From NCBI GenBank assembly GCA_039621445.1, contig CP154955.1, positions 50,807,384 to 50,871,383 of the forward strand: a stretch of 64,000 bases of DNA, read 5' to 3'. The stretch comes from Euglena gracilis. Taxonomy: Eukaryota; Euglenida; Euglenophyceae; Euglenales. The notes under the pieces are model-generated. The model saw only the letters and a list, made by a program, of their open reading frames with translations. It did no database searches and was not told the origin of the DNA. Positions within the stretch are counted from its first letter, which is position 1; the number at the start of each line of letters is the position of its first letter. The position numbers and the translations under genes are program-made. Below, piece by piece: positions 1 through 10,573 of this stretch.

Positions 1-376
1 CACCTTCACCTTGATTCCCAGCGCCGCTTGCTCTTTCCTTTTTTTGAATTTGAATTCTTTCCTTTTGATTGACCTTCCGGATTGACTTTTGAACTCCTTG
101 GACAATTGTTTCCTTGAACTCAGATTCAATTTTTTGAAATTCCTTCCTTCAGCATGCACAATTCTTTGAATGAAACATTCGGAAGAGAGAACCTGGGGGG
201 GAAAGTACATAGGTAAAAAAAGTAGCGGAATGGGGCAGAAAATTCGCTAATTCAGGTGCGCAGGCGCCAGCCCGCCTCCCGCCGCCCACAATTGTCGACA
301 GTTAAATCTCCATTTCACCCCCCAGAAGTTCAGATTGGAACACGTGGGAAATATTTTCCCATATCTAAGATAAGGT
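1..376. other. No gene recognised
   Basis: Mixed-composition sequence with no ORF of note. The DIRS-like reverse transcriptase that follows begins abruptly at its motif A, so the 5' part of that element is missing and this stretch is not its Gag region in any recognisable form. Confidence 0.5.
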
Positions 377-1400
377 TTGTTCTGTGGAAAAATAGATCTG
401 AAGGATGCATATTTCCAACTTAAAACTGCAGAGCAGTCTGGAAAAACATGTTTGCATGCAGGTGGGTGGGAGACGTGGCAATTTCAAGCTGCATGCTTTG
501 GTATAAGCAGCCTGCCTCAAAAATTTATGACTCTCATGAGAGTCTGGAAAAGGAAATGGAGAAAGGAAGAAAAGGTAGTTTTCATGTACCTGGACGACAT
601 TTTGCTGTTAGCCCCCAGCAGAAAGGCAGCAGCCCAACATTTGGCAGAAATGAAAAAAGATTTTTTACTGGCTGGTTTCAGAATAAACCTCCCCAAATCA
701 TGTGTGGAACCAACACAGGAAATAAATCATTTGGGCCACTGGATCAATTTGAAAAAATGCCAGCTGTAAATTACACAAGAAAAACTAAAATCCTTAATGA
801 AGGAATTAGGAAAGGTGCTGACAGCACAAATGATGAGCTGCAGAAACTCAGCTCCATTGTAGGGCAAGTAAGAAGCTATTTTGTCTCAATGCCTTTTCTC
901 AGAATTCTGACAGATCAACTTTGCATAATGGTGGATTTGCACACCAAGTGGGGCTGGGACCACACCCTTACCATTCCCCAGGGGGTCAACGATCAAATTG
1001 TGGAGTTAAAAGCGTTTTTGCAGCCAGGAGTGGGCAGAGCTTTTCAATCCCAGGCCTCTCAGGAACTGTTCCCAGACAGCAGCACCTGGCAGTGGGGGGG
1101 GGGGGCTGGACAAAAACTTAGGCCAAAAAGTGCAGGATTTTTGGAGGGACCTGCACATCCTTCACATCAACCAAAAAGAGTTGATGTCAGCAGTGAAGAC
1201 AGTAAAAAGTCTAGCCAAGCCAAAACAAACAGTTGTGCTTCATGTGGACAGCCAGGTGGCTGTAAGTTATTTAACAAAATGGTGAGGCAGAAAGCCCCAC
1301 CTAAATTGCATCTTAAAACTCCTGCTGTATCATTGCCAAGAAAAGCAAATCAATTTGCAGGTGGTTTGGGTTCCCACAAAGGAGCAGTTGGCAGACTCCT
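377..1400 (+). pseudogene. DIRS-like reverse transcriptase and RNase H, broken
   Basis: Frame from 377 to 769 carries RT motif A (KIDLKDAYF) and the catalytic YLDDILLLA. The RNase H part follows in other frames: a first acidic residue in DSSTWQWGGG near 1078, the acidic residue of NQKEL near 1170, and LHVDSQVAVSYL near 1240, then WVPTKEQLADSLTR near 1365. The order matches RT followed by RNase H in DIRS elements. At least two frame changes (about 770 and 1110, the latter next to a run of ten G) are needed, so this reads as a decayed gene; sequencing error in the G run is possible. Confidence 0.8.
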
Positions 1401-1849
1401 TGACCAGGGAGCAAAAGGACCCAGGGGATTATACCCTAAACCTGAAAATCTTTCACCAATTTCTTCAATTTTTCAGGAAAAACATAACCCCAGAGGTGGA
1501 TATGTTTTGCACACCCAGCAACAAAAAATTCCACAAGTTTGTTTGTCGATACCTCCACCCAGAGGCGTTGCTGGTGGATGCCTTGAGGGCAGACTTGAGG
1601 GACCTCCCCCCAGTTTATGCAAACCCCCCCTGGAGTATCATCCCCCAGTGGGTTCAGAGATTAATGTTAAACCCAGACCTGACTTGTCTGTTGATCGTAC
1701 CCCACTGGGCTTCGACATCATGGCGGCGCCAATTAATGTCAATCAGGCATCCAGGCAGGAACGTTTTGTTGGTGCCCCCCCAATGGGGTCTGTTCACCAA
1801 CTGCTGGGGGCAGGAGATGCCCCCCCAAGGTGGAATTTGGCCTGCTTGA
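1401..1849 (+). CDS. Dam-like methyltransferase domain of DIRS copy 1
   Basis: This frame starts at 1355 inside the end of RNase H and runs to 1849. It shows VDMFCTPSNKKF, then VDALRADL, then YANPPWSII at about residues 88-96. NPPW is the motif IV form of amino-methyltransferases, and the spacing matches the Dam-like domain that lies between RNase H and the recombinase in DIRS elements. Activity of these domains is not established. The recombinase frame overlaps the last 20 bases in another phase. Confidence 0.7.
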
Positions 1850-2735
1850 TTGTGTCAGTCAAATATTACAATCCCAGGAAGTTTCGATGTCCAGTATCGA
1901 TACTTACATAAAAAAAAATCTGGGAAATGTCAAGAGATATGACTCAGCCTTCAGGACATTGGTGGGCCAATTGTTGCACAAATGGGTGCCCCTGCAGGAC
2001 TGCACAGTCCACAAGATGGCTGAGGCCATCCTTGATCTCGCTGCCCACAGCCTGAACAATGCACGCAATGCATATGCAGCAGTTTTACTACTCCCAGGGT
2101 TTGGGTCACTGAGGTTTTCCCCTCTTTTGTCTCCATTGAAAAGGAAACGGAATTCCAATGTCTGCAAGTATGCCCATTTTTGGGACCCCACTGATTTCTT
2201 AGAAGACATCATCAGTAAGTCCAAACCACTCTCAGACCTATCTGTGAAAGAGCTCAGAAACAGACTCATGATCTGTTGGAGGCTTTTGGCCCTCCACAGG
2301 GGGGTTGATTTAGCCAGGACACAGCGGAAAATCAGTTTCGTGGGAGAAAAAGTTTTCATTTTATTGCAAAGGAAAGGGGGGCAATTCCCAAGATGCGAGG
2401 AAGTTTTGATTTTGCCACACACCCCCCTCATAATCTCCTGGCATTTATTGAAAGAGTACGTGGAAAAGGACTACCCACAGGGTTGGGCACAAACAAAATT
2501 TGTTATGGTTTTGGATGGTAAAATACCTTTGACATCAGAAAGAGTGAATTCCCTTACCAGAGAAATTCTGCAAGAGGGGGGGTGAACACCACCCACTGGA
2601 AACCCCACAGCACCAGAGGAGCTGGGGTTTTATGGTGGAAAAATGCTGGTTTGCAAGTGGAAGAAGTCCAGCAGCTGGGTCAGTGCAAAAGTTTTGGGGC
2701 CTTCCAAGCTCATTATTTGAGACTCGATGTCGTGT
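1830..2735 (+). pseudogene. DIRS tyrosine recombinase, one frame change
   Basis: The first frame (1830-2585, 251 codons) holds the helical N-terminal domain and the first catalytic arginine region (LHRGVDLART). It stops in a run of eight G near 2580. A second frame continues from 2582 with HSTRGAGVLWW, which carries the H-x-x-R catalytic pair, then FGAFQAHYLRL, where the tyrosine nucleophile is expected. Together these give R, HxxR and Y of the family. A one-base slip in the G run separates the halves; sequencing error there cannot be excluded. Confidence 0.8.
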
Positions 2736-2812
2736 CAAAAATTCAAAATATTATGGCCCAAAGGGGGGTGCACAGTGCCTCACCATCTCGCAGTGCGGAG
2801 CCCGAATGGTCT

Positions 2813-3199
2813 CGGACTCCCACAACAGAGGAAGGGGGAGGAAGGGAACAAGAGGGCGAAGCACAAGAAGATTGTGAGCCCAACCCCCCCACCCAAAAAA
2901 ACCAGCAGAAAAAGAAAAACCTCCAGAAAGAGACAGCCATCCCCATTGAGGGGGGGGGCCACCAAGCGACCATGGGAAAGGGGGGGGGGGGGCGGGGCCA
3001 CGACGGTTCAGCTTCGCCAAGGTGTCGGAGGAGGCCTCATCATCGCCAACTCCGGCAACAAAGGCGCAGTAAGAAGCACCCCCCGCGCACGCACAAACAC
3101 ACCAGAACAGAACAGCCGGCAAGGAAAGCAGGACCTCACCATCTTCTTGTGCTTCGCCCTCTTGGTCCCTTCCTCCCCCTTCCTCTGTCGTGGGAGTCC
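2813..3199. repeat. Inverted repeat between two convergent DIRS copies
   Basis: About 60 bases at 2813-2871 (starting CGGACTCCCACAACAGAGG) recur in reverse complement at 3139-3199. The block lies exactly between the 3' ends of the two facing DIRS-like copies. Sequence at 3270-3300 matches, in reverse, the start of the terminal cluster at 7500-7545. It therefore holds DIRS terminal or internal complementary sequence rather than a gene. Confidence 0.65.
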
Positions 3200-3312
3200 G
3201 ATTTGTGCTTCGCCCTCTGTGTCTCTTCCTCCCTTGTCGGTTTTCCTCGAGGGAGTACGAGACACCTTCGTCTCCGCACTTTGCCCTTGTGAGGCCTGAT
3301 TGTGCACTGAAA

Positions 3313-4100
3313 TTAAGGGGCCAGGGCATTTTCCAGGGCACCCTGAGCGCCAAGTCTTTTATGATGGGCTGTAAAAGCCTCCACCCCCCTCCACTGGCCA
3401 ATTTCACAAACTTCTTGGGCAGAAAGGCCCAATTTTTTGAGTAAACCAACTCTGACCCCTCTGGTGGAGTGTGCCCCCCACCTGGGTGGGTACCCCATGT
3501 TGGGATAAAAAATATTTAGTTATTGAAGCAATTGTGTCAGCACTTATGGCTTTGAATGGGGGTTTTAGTGAAATCAGAAGGGGACCCCCAGGCTTTACGT
3601 TAAATCGGGTTGCAGCCACATAAGCCATCATTAAATGAAAGGGACATATCTGTGGGCACTTCGGAAGTGACCCGTTTGTCAAATTTCTGGCCTTTACGCT
3701 TAATTATGATGTAGGGCGCCCTGCCCAACACACTGGTTGTTCGTTTGGTTATCTCCAGATCAGAAGAGCGATATAAACAGAGAATTCTGAACAAAAAATC
3801 AGCTGTGTGCACAACGCGCATATACCAGAGGGAAATGGGGCTTGGGCCAGCCCAAGGAGGATGGGGAGGGGGTCCCAAAAAGCTCCATATTTCTCCAGTT
3901 TTTGATTACAAAGCCTCTTGTAAGGGGCCAACATGGTGTGGAACCTCAAACCACGAAACCCTGGAATTAAAAGCATAGCACTGTATGCATTACGTGCCTG
4001 GCCCTTGGAAAACTGAAATAACTGTACTAAAGCGTCAGCCACTTGGTAAGTTGTGGATTCAGGGGGGTATCCCCATTTTGTCCAAAATCACCCATAATAA
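3313..4100 (-). pseudogene. Tyrosine recombinase of DIRS copy 2, fragmented
   Basis: Three minus frames cover the enzyme. 4042-3749 gives the helical N-terminal part (QARNAYSAMLLIPGFRGLR) that parallels ARNAYAAVLLLPGFGSLR in copy 1. 3682-3404 gives the middle, and 3498-3313 gives HSTRGVRVGLL with the catalytic HxxR, then FTAHHKRL. At the tyrosine position of copy 1 (AHYLR) this copy reads AHHKR, so the nucleophile appears to be replaced by histidine. Frame changes and this substitution indicate an inactive copy. Confidence 0.75.
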
Positions 4101-4266
4101 AGAAAAGAATTCTGATAACGCTTTAAACTGGGGTTTCTCCCCAGGAAATCGTCAATGTATTTACTCTGTATTTGTTTCCCCCCAATGTTTTCCTGAGAAA
4201 ATCATTCAAGGGAGGGGCCACCTGGTGGGTGGCATTTTCTCCCCCCTGCAGTTGGTGAACATGCCC

Positions 4267-4511
4267 TTATAGGGGGTGATTTACAGGCATGGGGTTCCTG
4301 GCACTTTCATCTTTATTAATTGGGGCCACCATGTGGCTGAATCCCAAAAGGGGGTGACCATCAAAACTTTGGTCTGGGGAAACATTCTCAATCGTGGGAG
4401 AAATTTCTGGATGATTGACCAAGGAGGGTTTGCATAAAGTCCCCCCGTGTTTTCCAGGGGACATTGGAGGGCATCCACTGCCCTGGCCACCCAGTTGGGC
4501 CATCTGGCCAC
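4267..4511 (-). pseudogene. Dam-like domain of DIRS copy 2
   Basis: The frame shows LYANPPWSIIQKFLPRL followed by VLMVTPFWDSATWW, closely paralleling VYANPPWSIIPQWVQRL and IVPHWASTSWR of copy 1. The NPPW motif is intact. The upstream part of the domain is not in this frame. Confidence 0.65.
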
Positions 4512-4559
4512 AAAATTGGGCAGTTTTTTGTTTCCTGGTGAGGCAAATAAGTCTGTTTC

Positions 4560-5924
4560 CTAATTTACGAAAGCTTTGAAATGTCTGACTCCCATCTGCT
4601 TATGGGGTCTGCCAAGCATTCTTGTGAAGGAACCCAGTTTACTTGTAGATTCAAACTTTTTTCTGCGCACCATTTGAAAAATGGCCTTAGAAGGCTGTTG
4701 AATGGGTCCTATCTGCCCCCCCCCTCTGTTAGGTAATAATAGATAACCTGATATTCCACTGAAAGGGACTCTGTTTCCCCAGGTCTGCTGAGACTTTTCA
4801 CTGTGCTGATGGCTGCACGTAATGCTTTTACGTTGATAGGCAAAATGGAGTTTTCTCTCCAAAACTCCTGGACAATATCTCCAGTGCGAATGTCCAGCCC
4901 CCCCAGGCATGGGTGCTGCTGTCTGAATGTAACTCCCTTGTTGCAATTTGGGGGAAAGGTCTGCCCCCCAGGTGTCTAGCAGATTTTTCATTTCCCTCAA
5001 TTGGGCTTTTATGTCCTTTGAAATTGCACACTTTGAATCCCATGGGGCTGCGGATCTGTTGACCAAAAATTTCGTTAAGGAGTCTGTGAAAGCCCTTAAC
5101 AACGGCAGGGCCATGAGGTTGCACCTGATTTGGCCCAAAATTGCAGCTAACTGCCTTTACGACATGAAAAAATCTTTTTTCACTATTTTTACCAGCTCCT
5201 TTTTTATTGTTTTCACCTTTTAGGGGAATGTTCAATTTTCCCTCTTCGAAATTTACCTGGAAACCCAAATGGTTTACAACTTGTGTGGGTTCTAGGGTTG
5301 ATTTTTTGACATCTATTTTGAACCCTGAAGCGATTACGTCTCTGACAACCTTTTTCAGGTCTTTTTGCGAAGTATTTTTAGTGGGGGCAACCAATAAAAT
5401 GTCGTCCAGGTAAAAAAAACTGGATTCCTTTTTTCCTCCAACGTTTTTTGAATGTCTTCATGACTGAAATAAAAATTTGTGGCATCACATTTAGGCCAAA
5501 ACAGCCTGCTTGGAACTCACAAGTTTGTCCCCCCACCTGATGCCTTGGGGAAGGTTTTTATGTTGGGTTCGCGGGAATATGAAAATATGCGTCTTTCAGG
5601 TCGATTTTGGCTGCCCATTGGCCTTTCTCCAAAACTGGGAAAAGGTTTTGAATGTGATCCAATTTGAAGGCTTTCACGGGGAATTTTTGGTTGATTTCCC
5701 TGCAGTCGCTTATGAATCTCCACTTCGTTTGCCCCCGCTCTGGTTTTTAAATCAAGAACCAGGGAATTAAATGCTGGGTTCCTAAATCCTGAACCCTCTT
5801 TATGGACCCTCATTTTTCGTAATCCGACAGACTTTTTTCCTGCCTGGTTCAGGTCCAGGTTGGCTCTGGTTTTTGGATGCGTGGACAATTTTGGGGGGGT
5901 TGACCCAAGGGGGTTGAAAGCCAT
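4560..5924 (-). pseudogene. RT and RNase H of DIRS copy 2
   Basis: Reading leftwards: VLDLKTRAGANEVEIHKRL near 5750, AKIDLKDAYF near 5600, CEFQAGCFGLNVMPQIF near 5500, then DDILLVAPT near 5405, the catalytic YLDD block reached by a frame change in a run of T. NHLGFQVNFEEGKLN near 5250 is the RT-RNase H connection. RNase H is marked by HSDSSTHAWGGW near 4920. At least two frame changes interrupt the gene. All RT catalytic aspartates remain. Confidence 0.75.
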
Positions 5925-6099
5925 CTTTTATAAGTTGGCAGGTTGCTGAAAGGCATTTTTCTGCGACCATTTTAGACTTTTTTGCAGTCTCTGGTGTAGG
6001 GGTGTGTCTCTCCACCTTTCCTCCGTGTAATTTATTTCCCCAATCAGTTGATCTTCTGGGGTTGGGTGCCGGGTGCTGGACATTGCGCCCCTGGTGCCC

Positions 6100-7068
6100 C
6101 TAGGGATTGAGCATTCTGCAAGGGCCTCTGGGGGGGATGCATGCTCTGCTAACAGGCTCTCTGATCCTCCACTTTTTAATTGTTGTTGTCATGTGACATA
6201 CCATAGGGGCCCCTTTTTGGGTCTCCCCCTTGTTTTGACTTGCCCCTGCCATGGGAATTGAAGAAGAAAAGTGAAAGGGGGTTGCCCCCTTATCCTCCAC
6301 TGCCCCTGTGGGGGCATCCTCCTGGGGCTGCCACAATTGATTTGTATAAGGTTTGCACCTTACTTTCTGTGGGGCCATTTCTGGGCCACCCCTCTGGCCC
6401 CCATGGCCTTGTTGACGCATTTGGCCTCCCTGGCCTGATAAATTCTGGCTTCCATGGCTTTGTCTAAACTGCCCGCCATGGCCTTGCACTTGTTGGCCGC
6501 CATGGCCGTGCAAATGAAATTGAACAAAATTCTGGTCCATATGGCTCCATGTTGTAGTTGACCTTGGTCTCCATCCCCACTGGAAATCTGGGGGGGCTGC
6601 TGTGCCCCCCCTTCTTCTCCTTGAGAGGGGTTGTTGTGTTAGAAAAAGTGGGGGAATTTGACTGACCTTTTCTTCCCCTTCCTGTGGGGATATGATTGTG
6701 GAATTGGCCTCCATGGCCACCACCTTGTCCTTGATTCTATCTTCCACACTTTTGCCTCTGGAATCCTTTTGGGTTTCTTCTGTCCCATCTGGCTTGACTT
6801 TGGGACCCCAATGCCCAGGTTTTGCTGCCCGTATTGGGCTGGTTTCCTTCCTCGTTCTGGTTTTTCTGACCACTGTGGTCCACAGTCCGTGGCCGTCACT
6901 GGGTGGGGGTTTTTTATGGGAAATTTTTGAGATCTGGGGGGAAGGGACGGCCACGGTTCGCCACGTTTTGTCCGCACCTCCAGGTTCTCCAGCTGCTGCG
7001 ACGATTGCTGCTCCAGATAGTTCACGTCGAGTGTTTGATTCCAATTTCTTCTCCACTGCATTGTTCAT
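6100..7068 (-). CDS. DIRS Gag-like protein, copy 2
   Basis: A 322-codon open frame upstream of RT in the position of DIRS ORF1. The N-terminus (residues 1-60) is alike in wording and order to the ORF at 8161 (ELSGAAIVAAAGEPGGADK here, ELPGAAVTAAAGEPGGADE there). The C-terminal half is rich in HGGQ/GHGGQ repeats (near 6420-6520), a low-complexity nucleic-acid-binding type of tail. No zinc knuckle is visible. Role as Gag is inferred from position and from the second copy. Confidence 0.6.
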   Translation of the reverse strand: MNNAVEKKLESNTRRELSGAAIVAAAGEPGGADKTWRTVAVPSPQISKISHKKPPPSDGHGLWTTVVRKTRTRKETSPIRAAKPGHWGPKVKPDGTEETQKDSRGKSVEDRIKDKVVAMEANSTIISPQEGEEKVSQIPPLFLTQQPLSRRRRGGTAAPPDFQWGWRPRSTTTWSHMDQNFVQFHLHGHGGQQVQGHGGQFRQSHGSQNLSGQGGQMRQQGHGGQRGGPEMAPQKVRCKPYTNQLWQPQEDAPTGAVEDKGATPFHFSSSIPMAGASQNKGETQKGAPMVCHMTTTIKKWRIREPVSRACIPPRGPCRMLNP

Positions 7069-7159
7069 TGAAGTCAGATTTGAAATTGATAATTGTCCTG
7101 TAAATTGAAACTCTCAGGTTTGTGTCTTTCTGGATATGCTTATTCTGAGGACTTCTCCT

Positions 7160-8115
7160 CTACGTTTTTCTTCGTTCGAGACTCTGCTCCTTTCTTCTGG
7201 GTGTCGAAGGGCAAATTAAGAAACAGCCAACTCCGGCGAAAAAAGGCACTGGGCAATGTCTCCTAAGGTTGTATCTCACGCTTTGCACTCTCTCCCTGAC
7301 CGCTTCTGCCCCTCTGACTATCCATGAGGTTCCCCCATCTGTACAGAGCCTCCCACTCCCCAGAACACTCAAATCCAGTAGGATGTGCCACTGGTCGGTG
7401 GATTCGGCTCGCCCCACCACCGTTTGTCAAATTATGTGTGTGTTCAAAAAAAGGGTCTCCTAACCCAACGCAGCAAACAGTCCACACAACATCGCCGGCG
7501 AGCAAGGCATGGCCTCATAAGGGCAAAGTGCAGAGCCCGAGGTGTCCTGGGATTTTCGGAAGGCTGCTTTTCGTTCAACATAATGCCACAAATTTTCAGA
7601 CACCCAAGGCAGGAGTTCTGCCATGCCTTCCTCGCCGGCGGTTTGTTCTTTGATTCTGACGCGCTGGGCTAGGTTTCCCCGCTCAGTGCCTTTTTTAAGG
7701 GGCTGGCTGATTTCTAAATTGTCCTTCGACAGCCAGAAGAAAGGAACTGAGTCCCAAACGAAGAAGAACCAAGAGGAGAACTCAATATCACAAGATAACC
7801 CAAATCGAAACGAACCAGACGTACTTTCATACTCCCCCGTCAAAAACCGACAAGGGAGGAAGGGACACTGAGGGCGGAGAAAAAGGACATCACGGGACAA
7901 AGCCTTTCTCGTCGGCACCGCTGTGCGATTTTTCGCTGCGCTGGGTTAGGAATCCCTGCTTAGTGCCGCCGCGCCGGGGACACCTCGGGCTCCGCACTTT
8001 TTCCATTGTGGGGCCATGCCTTGCTCGCCGGCGGTTTGTTGTGACTGTTTTGGAGCGCTGGGTTAGGAGTCCCTGCTTAGTGCCTTTTTTCGCCGGAGTG
8101 GGCTGCTTCCTAAAT
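7160..8115. repeat. Cluster of DIRS terminal repeats
   Basis: The stretch between two divergent Gag-like ORFs repeats a small set of modules in both orientations: GCTGGGTTAGGAGTCCCTGC-type sequence at about 7665, 7930 and 8055 (and reversed near 7460), the CTCGCCGGCGGTTTGTT module at 7632 and 8022, and CTCGGGCTCCGCACTTT at 7985, reversed at 7530. Such head-to-head terminal sequence fits inverted terminal repeats of two DIRS elements. No gene is seen. Confidence 0.6.
7330..7424 (-). repeat. Dispersed MVGR repeat, copy a
   Basis: Reverse complement begins GGTGGTGGGGCGAGCC and encodes, if read, MVGRAESTDQWHILLDL. The same block is found at 11654, 20053, 21154 and, shortened, at 40501. It is inserted in the DIRS terminal cluster. 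Protein-like conservation suggests a fragment of a coding repeat, but I do not recognise the family. Confidence 0.6.
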
Positions 8116-8160
8116 TTCACTTCGACACCCAAAAGAAAGGAACAGAATCCACGAACGAAG

Positions 8161-8900
8161 ATGAACCGAGAGAAGAAGTCAATATCAAACGAATATCCAG
8201 AAGGGCACGAACCAGACGAACATCAACTTACAATTTGCAATTTCAATGTGTCTTCAATGGGCAATGCTTTGGAGAAGAAAATGGAATTATCCAGTCGACA
8301 TGAGCTACCCGGAGCAGCGGTCACCGCAGCAGCTGGAGAACCAGGAGGTGCGGACGAAACACGGCGAACCTTGACCTCCCCTGCCTCCATGTCTCTCAAT
8401 CAAAAAATTTTCAACAAAAAACCACACCCACTGACGGCCACGGACTGGGGACCGCAGTGGTAAAAAAAAAAGGCCAGAAGGAACAAGGAACCCCGGTCCC
8501 AATACGGGCAGAAAAAAAAGGGCGTTGGGGCACGAACACAAAGCAATATGGGACAAAATACACCCAGAAGATGTCAAAGACTTTGGGAAGATGGAATCAA
8601 ACTTATTCTACCAGAAGGAGGGCCCAGTCCCCCACAAGGGGCAACAATAACCCTAAACCGGGGGGGGGGGGGAATCCACCAACGTCCCCTGCAATTCAAA
8701 TCCTCAGAACGGCCAGATGCAATGTGAGCCAAGGGGGACGACATGGAACAGGCCTTGGAGGCCAGACGTTGGTCCGTCGGCATGAGTCTCGGCGAAAAGA
8801 CCTTGAGGTGAGGGTGAAGAAACACCTCCGGGGCGTGGACGTGGAGGCCGTGGCAGTGGACCACCAACATTATGAGTCCCTGGGGCCAGATATTATTTCT
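8161..8900 (+). pseudogene. Gag-like region of DIRS copy 3
   Basis: From 8161 the frame reads into ELPGAAVTAAAGEPGGADE and TATDWGPQW, the counterpart of the N-terminus of the Gag-like ORF at 7068 on the other strand. A stop at 8461 is followed in the next frame by PVPIRAEKKGRWG, matching SPIRAAKPGHWG. The rest degrades into G-run-interrupted frames. No RT follows, so only the 5' part of this third copy remains; it is head to head with copy 2. Confidence 0.6.
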
Positions 8901-8990
8901 CCCTGTCTATCATTCCCCCCCCCCTCAACCCGCAGGGAGGTCCGGACCCAGACATGTCGAACCCCGTCACCCAAACATTTTTTGCTGTGA

Positions 8991-9173
8991 CGTAACAAAA
9001 ATACAGTTTCCCTGGTGGCACCATGCAGCACAGGGGCCGTGGAACGGGTCTGGAGTCTGATTGGTCGGCATACTGTCAACCGTGAACGGCTGACACATGC
9101 AAACTTCGTGGCAGAGGTGTACGTTACCATGAATGGCTGCCTGCTAGACGATGCCACGTCGTACGATGCCTAA
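8991..9173 (+). pseudogene. hAT-like transposase C-terminal fragment
   Basis: An open frame of 60 codons reads VERVWSLIGRHTVNRERLTH then FVAEVYVTMN and ends at TAA (9171). The spacing of VERVxSLxGR and the following R-L resembles the C-terminal dimerisation region of hAT transposases. It is too short for a firm call; upstream is stopped at 8988 and belongs to the DIRS fragment. Confidence 0.35.
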
Positions 9174-9179
9174 GTGGTG

Positions 9180-10560
9180 CAGTCTGAGTGAGCTGCCATA
9201 GTCGTTGGTATCTTTAGTTGCACGCTCCGTCCCCGCCTTGAAAAACTGTCGTATTTGTTGCACAATGAGAGCGACTTGAGGCATTCAGATTGCCGTGGGG
9301 GCGTGGGGAGTTGGCAGGGGTGTGGCGGTTGTGGCGGCGGTTTTTTTTTTAGAATTGTCCTTTGTGGAAATAGGAAGCATCCAAAAGTTGGGTCCAGGCA
9401 GTCAATTTCGTGTCCCGCGACCCTCCTGCTTGAGACAAGGTGGCTGCCCTTCTAGATTTTTTTGGATTAAGACCAATTTTTTCATGGGAAGCCGGGGAGA
9501 ACCCACATTCAGGGGGGGAGGGCATCAGAGAGGTGTTGAAACGCCTTTTTTGCGTTCTCTTTTATATTGGCTTGAAGTGCTTGTTTTTGCCGGCGAGTTA
9601 CAGGCTTTTTCTTCTTCATTACATTTGTAATTTTCCTCGTCTTTCATCAAAAATGTACAGAAAAAATTTTGAGGTACATGAAAACTTCCACCTTTCCCTT
9701 CAAGCTTTTTGAGTTGACATTTGTTACAGGGGTGGGTCCCCCTGAGGTGGAAATTTTTTGCAAGGAACCAAAATTGTGTAGCAGCATTTCTTTCGTCAGC
9801 GGCACATCCCACTGTGCCTTTCGGCGCAGGTTTGTCGTTTTTCCCACCTACCAGGATTGTTCGCAACCCACCCTTTTACTCTTCCGCTTTTGTTTGCTTG
9901 AAGTAGTGCCGTCAGGTAGACATTTTTTTGGACAAAGTTTAGCCGAACAAGTTCCATTCTTTTTCTGGAGTCAACAATCTGTTTGAAACACAGGTTTGGT
10001 GGAAGTTTAGTGACCCTGGGGGGCGGCCTGAGGTGTGTGGTTTCCATTTTTGACCTCAACTTGCAGCAGTACAAAACTTTTTCCTCTTGTGGTGACTTCT
10101 TCCCTCCGATCCAAGGACAGCAAATGCTGGGGAGGAAAAAGTCTCTTCACTATTGTTCTTGGATTCCTCTCGAGGGGTGTAGGTGTTGCCCCTCCTGAGG
10201 TCCGTCAGAAGGGTGGCGCAACCTGCGTAGAATCGTTTAAATTTGAGCCCATTGGGCCCACCTGGTGAGGATTCTCCCCTTGGTGGTAAAGTGGGGTAGG
10301 GGTGCGTGTTGTCGAAGATGGGGATTTTGAATAACGGGAAAATGACATGCTTTTGCCTCAACAAATGAACTTGAATACTTGGTCAATGAGACTTGAAATT
10401 TTATTGTACTTTATTGTTTCCTGGATTCGTATTTGGATGCACAATTGAATGCTAATGTCAATATAAGAAACAGAGAGAACAGAGTGAACAGAGCCATGCA
10501 CAGAAAATGTGCAACTGGGGGGGGGCTACAGCTGGGGTGCTTCTTGGTATATTTTGCGCA
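9180..10560. other. Unassigned sequence with minus-strand open frames
   Basis: Minus-strand frames at 9866-9525 (113 codons; cysteines at HPCNKCQL) and 10364-10056 (102 codons) overlap another at 10074-9796. Codons look protein-like but no family motif is recognised, and no start, intron or domain can be defended. They may be pieces of one decayed element. Confidence 0.3.
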
Positions 10561-10573
10561 ATTCTTAATGAAA

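Larger units (their letters stand above)
377..2735 (+). mobile_element. DIRS-like retrotransposon, copy 1 (5'-truncated)
   Basis: The order RT, RNase H, Dam-like domain, tyrosine recombinase is diagnostic of DIRS-type retroelements, which integrate with a tyrosine recombinase instead of a DDE integrase. Several frame changes interrupt the coding frame, so this copy is probably not autonomous. It lacks Gag and the N-terminal RT segment. Its 3' end faces the 3' end of a second DIRS-like copy on the other strand. Confidence 0.85.
3313..7068 (-). mobile_element. DIRS-like retrotransposon, copy 2 (near full length)
   Basis: Minus-strand order: Gag-like ORF (7068-6100), RT and RNase H (5924-4560), Dam-like domain (4511-4267), tyrosine recombinase (4100-3313). 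All expected DIRS parts are present but most frames are interrupted. It is related to but clearly diverged from copy 1, to which it is tail to tail. Confidence 0.85.

Noticed and set aside
2751-3449. 232-codon minus frame and 236-codon plus frame between the DIRS copies
   Set aside because: They overlap on opposite strands through inverted terminal repeats and G runs; the true recombinase ends lie in other frames.
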